The notes beneath the pieces are model-generated. The model searched no databases. It was given only the letters and a program-made list of their open reading frames with translations, and had not been told where the DNA came from. Made by a program: the position numbers and the translations under genes. From Treponema sp. (GTDB taxonomy: Bacteria; Spirochaetota; Spirochaetia; Treponematales; Treponemataceae), in assembly GCA_003447785.1 (NCBI GenBank), contig DLYJ01000258.1:1-7571 (forward strand): a stretch of 7,571 nucleotides of DNA. The letters are read 5' to 3'. Of the stretch, positions 5,216 through 7,571 are shown in pieces; positions within the stretch are counted from its first letter, which is position 1; each line of letters starts with the position of its first letter.

Positions 5216-6936
5216 TTATACAGCGGCAGTACGCCCTTTGGTACAAAGTCACCGTCAAGGGCCGCAAAGAGTGCCTTAAATGTATACGGTGAGTAGCTGT
5301 AACCCAGCAGAATCGTGTCAGCCCAGTTAAAAGTCAGCACGGGAATCGGCGCAAGAACTGACATTACGATTACGCGCTTTCCGGTTCTCTCAAGGCGGCG
5401 CGCAATCATGGCGCTTCTCTCGTTTGCAACGCAGATAATTATTGTGTCAAAACCCCGTGCAGTCGACTCAATATTATTGCTCATCCAGTCAGCCTGATTC
5501 GGGCCCATTTCGTAGTCATACTTGAATTCAGCGGCGTTGGGGTAGCGCGCGTGTGCTTCTGCAAAAAACTCCGGAAACTGATTTTGTCCGGCAAGAAGAA
5601 TGCGCTCACCTTCAGCAGGTTTGTACGGCAAAGTTCCGCTCTTGTAGGCGGTAATGGAACGGCATGCCTGAGCAAGGAAGAATTTCTGCCCTTCCTTATC
5701 CGGTACAAGGTCTTTTAATTTATCAACTTCAGGATACAGCGGAGCCGCGTTGGAACTTCTAAAATAATTCAATTTGTATAGAATTACACGGCGTGCAGCG
5801 CGTTGAACCGTCTGCCTGAAATCCGTACTGCTGCTCATCAGAGCAAGGTTGCTCGTCCACAGGCTTTCCTGCAGATGTGCGGTGGTAGAAGAAATTACAA
5901 TGTCGTTTCCTGCTTCGATTGCAAGGCGGAATGCACGTGAAAGGCTTCCGGCGTACATTGTCGCGCCATTCATCATCATGTCGTCAGTAATTATAAGGCC
6001 TTCGTAATGAAGTTCATTTCGCAAAATATCAGTCAAAAAAGTTTTGCTCAAACTTGCTGGTTCACCGTTGGACTTAATGCGGGGAAAGCTCAGGTGTCCG
6101 CTCATTATCGCAGGAATTTTTTCTGCAATCAGATATTTAAAGGGAATCAGTTCGCGGTTAAGCAGAGTGTTGTAGTCTATGTCGATTCGGGGAAGGGCAC
6201 CGTGGCTGTCCAGACCCGTGTCACCGTGGCCCGGAAAGTGTTTTGCCGTGGGAATTACACCGGCGTCCATGGAACCTGAAACAAAGCTTGCACCAAGTTC
6301 ACCCACGTACTCCGGATTGGAACCGAATGAACGTGGTCCGATTACTGTTGAATTCAAATTGGTGTAAATATCCACGGTGGGCGCAAAATTCATGTTGATT
6401 CCCAGGGCCTTTATTTCGCGGCTGATGTAATAACCTGAATAATATGAATCTATGGGATATGCCGAGGCTCCGATTGCCATGTTGCCCGGAGTGTCAGACG
6501 TATCACCCTTAACGTGACGAATCCAGCCGCCTTCCTGGTCTGTCGCAACAAAAAGTGGAATCTTAAAGCGGCGTGCCTGGGATTTTTTTTGCAGGGAAGC
6601 AACCGATTTTGCAACGAGTTCCGTGTTGTCAGTGTTCCAGCCAAAAACTTTTACGCTTCCAAGGCCTCTGTCTAAAACCCACTGATTCAGCAGTTCGCTG
6701 GGCTCAGCTCCGGCCCATCCAAACATCAAAATCTGTGCAAGGAGTTCTTCGTCGCTCATCCGCTCGCATAAAAAGTCTGCAAGTTGTTCCGCAGGGTAAT
6801 CAGACCAGAAGTCAGCACTTTCTGGAATTGCTTTCTGGGCATAAATTGAATTCAAGGCGGTCAAAAACAGAACGGCTGTATATATTAAACTGCTCAAACT
6901 GCGGCGGAGTGATTTAATAAAGTCAGAGGCTTTCAT
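5212..6936 (-). CDS. Secreted NagZ-like GH3 beta-N-acetylhexosaminidase
   Basis: This 574-residue protein has a signal peptide at 1-33 (Arg-rich n-region, hydrophobic 17-28, cleavage after Tyr-Ala). It has no lipobox, so it is probably periplasmic or secreted. Residues about 50-395 form the GH3 TIM barrel. The NagZ signature KHFPGHGDTGLDSH is at 232-245, with Asp243-x-His245 as the family's acid/base dyad. Asp318 in ITDDMMMNGA is the expected nucleophile. Residues about 400-574 look like the alpha/beta second domain found in two-domain NagZ proteins such as that of Bacillus subtilis. Expected reaction: release of terminal beta-linked N-acetylglucosamine from peptidoglycan fragments or chitooligosaccharides. 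The start ATG shares one base with the trxB stop (TAATG) and has GGAG 5 bases upstream, so it is probably translationally coupled to trxB. Its stop interlocks with that of the DTW gene. The gene symbol is left blank because the exact substrate is uncertain. Confidence 0.9.
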   Translation of the reverse strand: MKASDFIKSLRRSLSSLIYTAVLFLTALNSIYAQKAIPESADFWSDYPAEQLADFLCERMSDEELLAQILMFGWAGAEPSELLNQWVLDRGLGSVKVFGWNTDNTELVAKSVASLQKKSQARRFKIPLFVATDQEGGWIRHVKGDTSDTPGNMAIGASAYPIDSYYSGYYISREIKALGINMNFAPTVDIYTNLNSTVIGPRSFGSNPEYVGELGASFVSGSMDAGVIPTAKHFPGHGDTGLDSHGALPRIDIDYNTLLNRELIPFKYLIAEKIPAIMSGHLSFPRIKSNGEPASLSKTFLTDILRNELHYEGLIITDDMMMNGATMYAGSLSRAFRLAIEAGNDIVISSTTAHLQESLWTSNLALMSSSTDFRQTVQRAARRVILYKLNYFRSSNAAPLYPEVDKLKDLVPDKEGQKFFLAQACRSITAYKSGTLPYKPAEGERILLAGQNQFPEFFAEAHARYPNAAEFKYDYEMGPNQADWMSNNIESTARGFDTIIICVANERSAMIARRLERTGKRVIVMSVLAPIPVLTFNWADTILLGYSYSPYTFKALFAALDGDFVPKGVLPLYN

Positions 6937-7571
6937 TAATTCTCCGCGCCTGTTCTGGCATTTTTTATCATTGTTACGTACTCGTGAGCCTGATGGGCCG
7001 CAATAGCGCCGTCTGAGGCTGCTGTAATCAACTGACGGAAGGGTTTGGCCCGCACATCGCCTGCCGCATACATTCCAGGAACAGAAGTTTCCATCCTGTA
7101 ATTTGTAATCAGGTAACCGCCTTCGTCCTTCCGGAGCATGCTTACAAGGTCAGTTCGGGGATTCATTCCGACAAAAATAAATACGGCATCGGCAGTCTGT
7201 TCCACCTTTTCGCCGCTGACTGTATCCCTGAGCACTACGGATTCAACTTTCTGACCGCCCTTAATTTGGGCGATTTCAGTGTTAAAAATTACCGTAATGT
7301 TTTTATTCTTTTTTATTTTCTGTTGAATTGCTTTCTGCGCCCTGAACTGGTCCCGTCTGTGAACAAGAATTACCTGGTCAGTCAGCGAAGACAGGTAAAA
7401 CGCTTCTTCGAGGGCACTGTCGCCGCCGCCAACTACAAAAATCTTTCCGCCGCGGAAAAATGGTCCGTCACAGGTTGCGCAGTAAGAAACGCCGCGTCCG
7501 TTAAACTCGCTTTCGCCCTTAGCGCCCAGTTTACGATGTTCGGCTCCGGTTGCAATTAAAACTGTATAACA
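6936..7571 (-). CDS. trxB: Thioredoxin reductase (partial; N-terminus off right edge)
   Basis: The last 211 residues are present, open to the window edge, out of about 310 for the family. This is the cytoplasmic flavoenzyme that uses NADPH to reduce thioredoxin. Landmarks in visible-residue numbers: VLIATGA (4-10), the end of the first FAD-domain half; the redox-active Cys31-Ala-Thr-Cys34-Asp (bases 7470-7481); the NADPH-binding GGGDSALEEA (about 45-54); HRR (about 70-72), typical of NADP(H) preference; and near the C-terminus GMYAAGDVRAKPFRQ followed by ASDGAIAA, the FAD contact region. All catalytic landmarks are intact. It is followed directly by the GH3 gene, whose start overlaps its stop by one base. 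Its promoter and start lie outside the window. Confidence 0.95.
   Translation of the reverse strand, partial: CYTVLIATGAEHRKLGAKGESEFNGRGVSYCATCDGPFFRGGKIFVVGGGDSALEEAFYLSSLTDQVILVHRRDQFRAQKAIQQKIKKNKNITVIFNTEIAQIKGGQKVESVVLRDTVSGEKVEQTADAVFIFVGMNPRTDLVSMLRKDEGGYLITNYRMETSVPGMYAAGDVRAKPFRQLITAASDGAIAAHQAHEYVTMIKNARTGAEN
6942..6945 (-). promoter_or_regulatory. GH3 ribosome binding site inside the trxB 3' end
   Basis: GGAG on the minus strand lies 5 bases before the GH3 ATG and within the last codons of trxB. Together with the one-base stop-start overlap it supports the chosen GH3 start and reinitiation by ribosomes leaving trxB. Confidence 0.6.

Noticed and set aside
5236..5248. CTTTG/CAAAG hairpin as a terminator for the DTW gene
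   Set aside because: The stem is 5 bp with a 3-base loop and no T-run follows, so it would not terminate transcription.
6573..6917. Plus-strand open frame of 114 codons
   Set aside because: It lies antisense to the signal peptide and N-terminal part of the GH3 gene, with no recognisable motif or start signal.
7266..7559. Plus-strand open frame of 97 codons
   Set aside because: It is antisense to the redox-active and NADPH-binding region of trxB, which is unmistakable on the minus strand.

Overview
The window looks like a chromosomal stretch of a Gram-negative, host-associated, plant-polysaccharide-degrading bacterium. The best guess is a gut, rumen or oral Treponema (Spirochaetes). This rests on the style of the short Lys-rich signal peptides, AT-rich spacers around moderate-GC genes, and a large secreted pectate lyase. 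No rRNA or other marker gene is present, so the genus is inference. No tRNA or rRNA gene, CRISPR array, insertion sequence, phage gene or attachment site was seen.

Layout, left to right. (1) Bases 1-496, minus strand: the first 165 residues of a Cys/Met-metabolism (MetY/MetB-like) PLP-fold protein; its C-terminus lies beyond the left edge. It lacks the usual N-terminal arm and shows substitutions at several key PLP positions, including the Schiff-base lysine, so it looks like a pseudoenzyme or a decaying gene. (2) Bases 497-746: an AT-rich divergent spacer with candidate promoters and no gene. (3) Bases 747-1253, plus strand: a small secreted beta-sandwich protein resembling the module often fused to the C-terminus of secreted pectate lyases, here standing alone. 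(4) Bases 1254-1391: a spacer with three hairpins. (5) Bases 1392-4385, plus strand: a secreted ~1000-residue multidomain family PL9 pectate lyase with all four calcium-site aspartates and the catalytic lysine recognisable, followed by a strong intrinsic terminator. (6) Bases 4496-5215, plus strand: a DTW-domain tRNA aminocarboxypropyltransferase. (7) Bases 5212-6936, minus strand: a secreted NagZ-like GH3 beta-N-acetylhexosaminidase whose stop codon interlocks with that of the DTW gene. (8) Bases 6936-7571, minus strand: the C-terminal two thirds of thioredoxin reductase, sharing one base with the start of the GH3 gene.

Functionally, the small secreted protein and the PL9 enzyme form a likely two-gene pectin-attack unit, with the intergenic hairpins perhaps setting their ratio. 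The trxB-GH3 pair is a translationally coupled unit of unrelated functions. The items most worth a second look are the active-site-stripped PLP-fold protein and the free-standing pectate-lyase accessory module. Nothing here proves a wholly new system.
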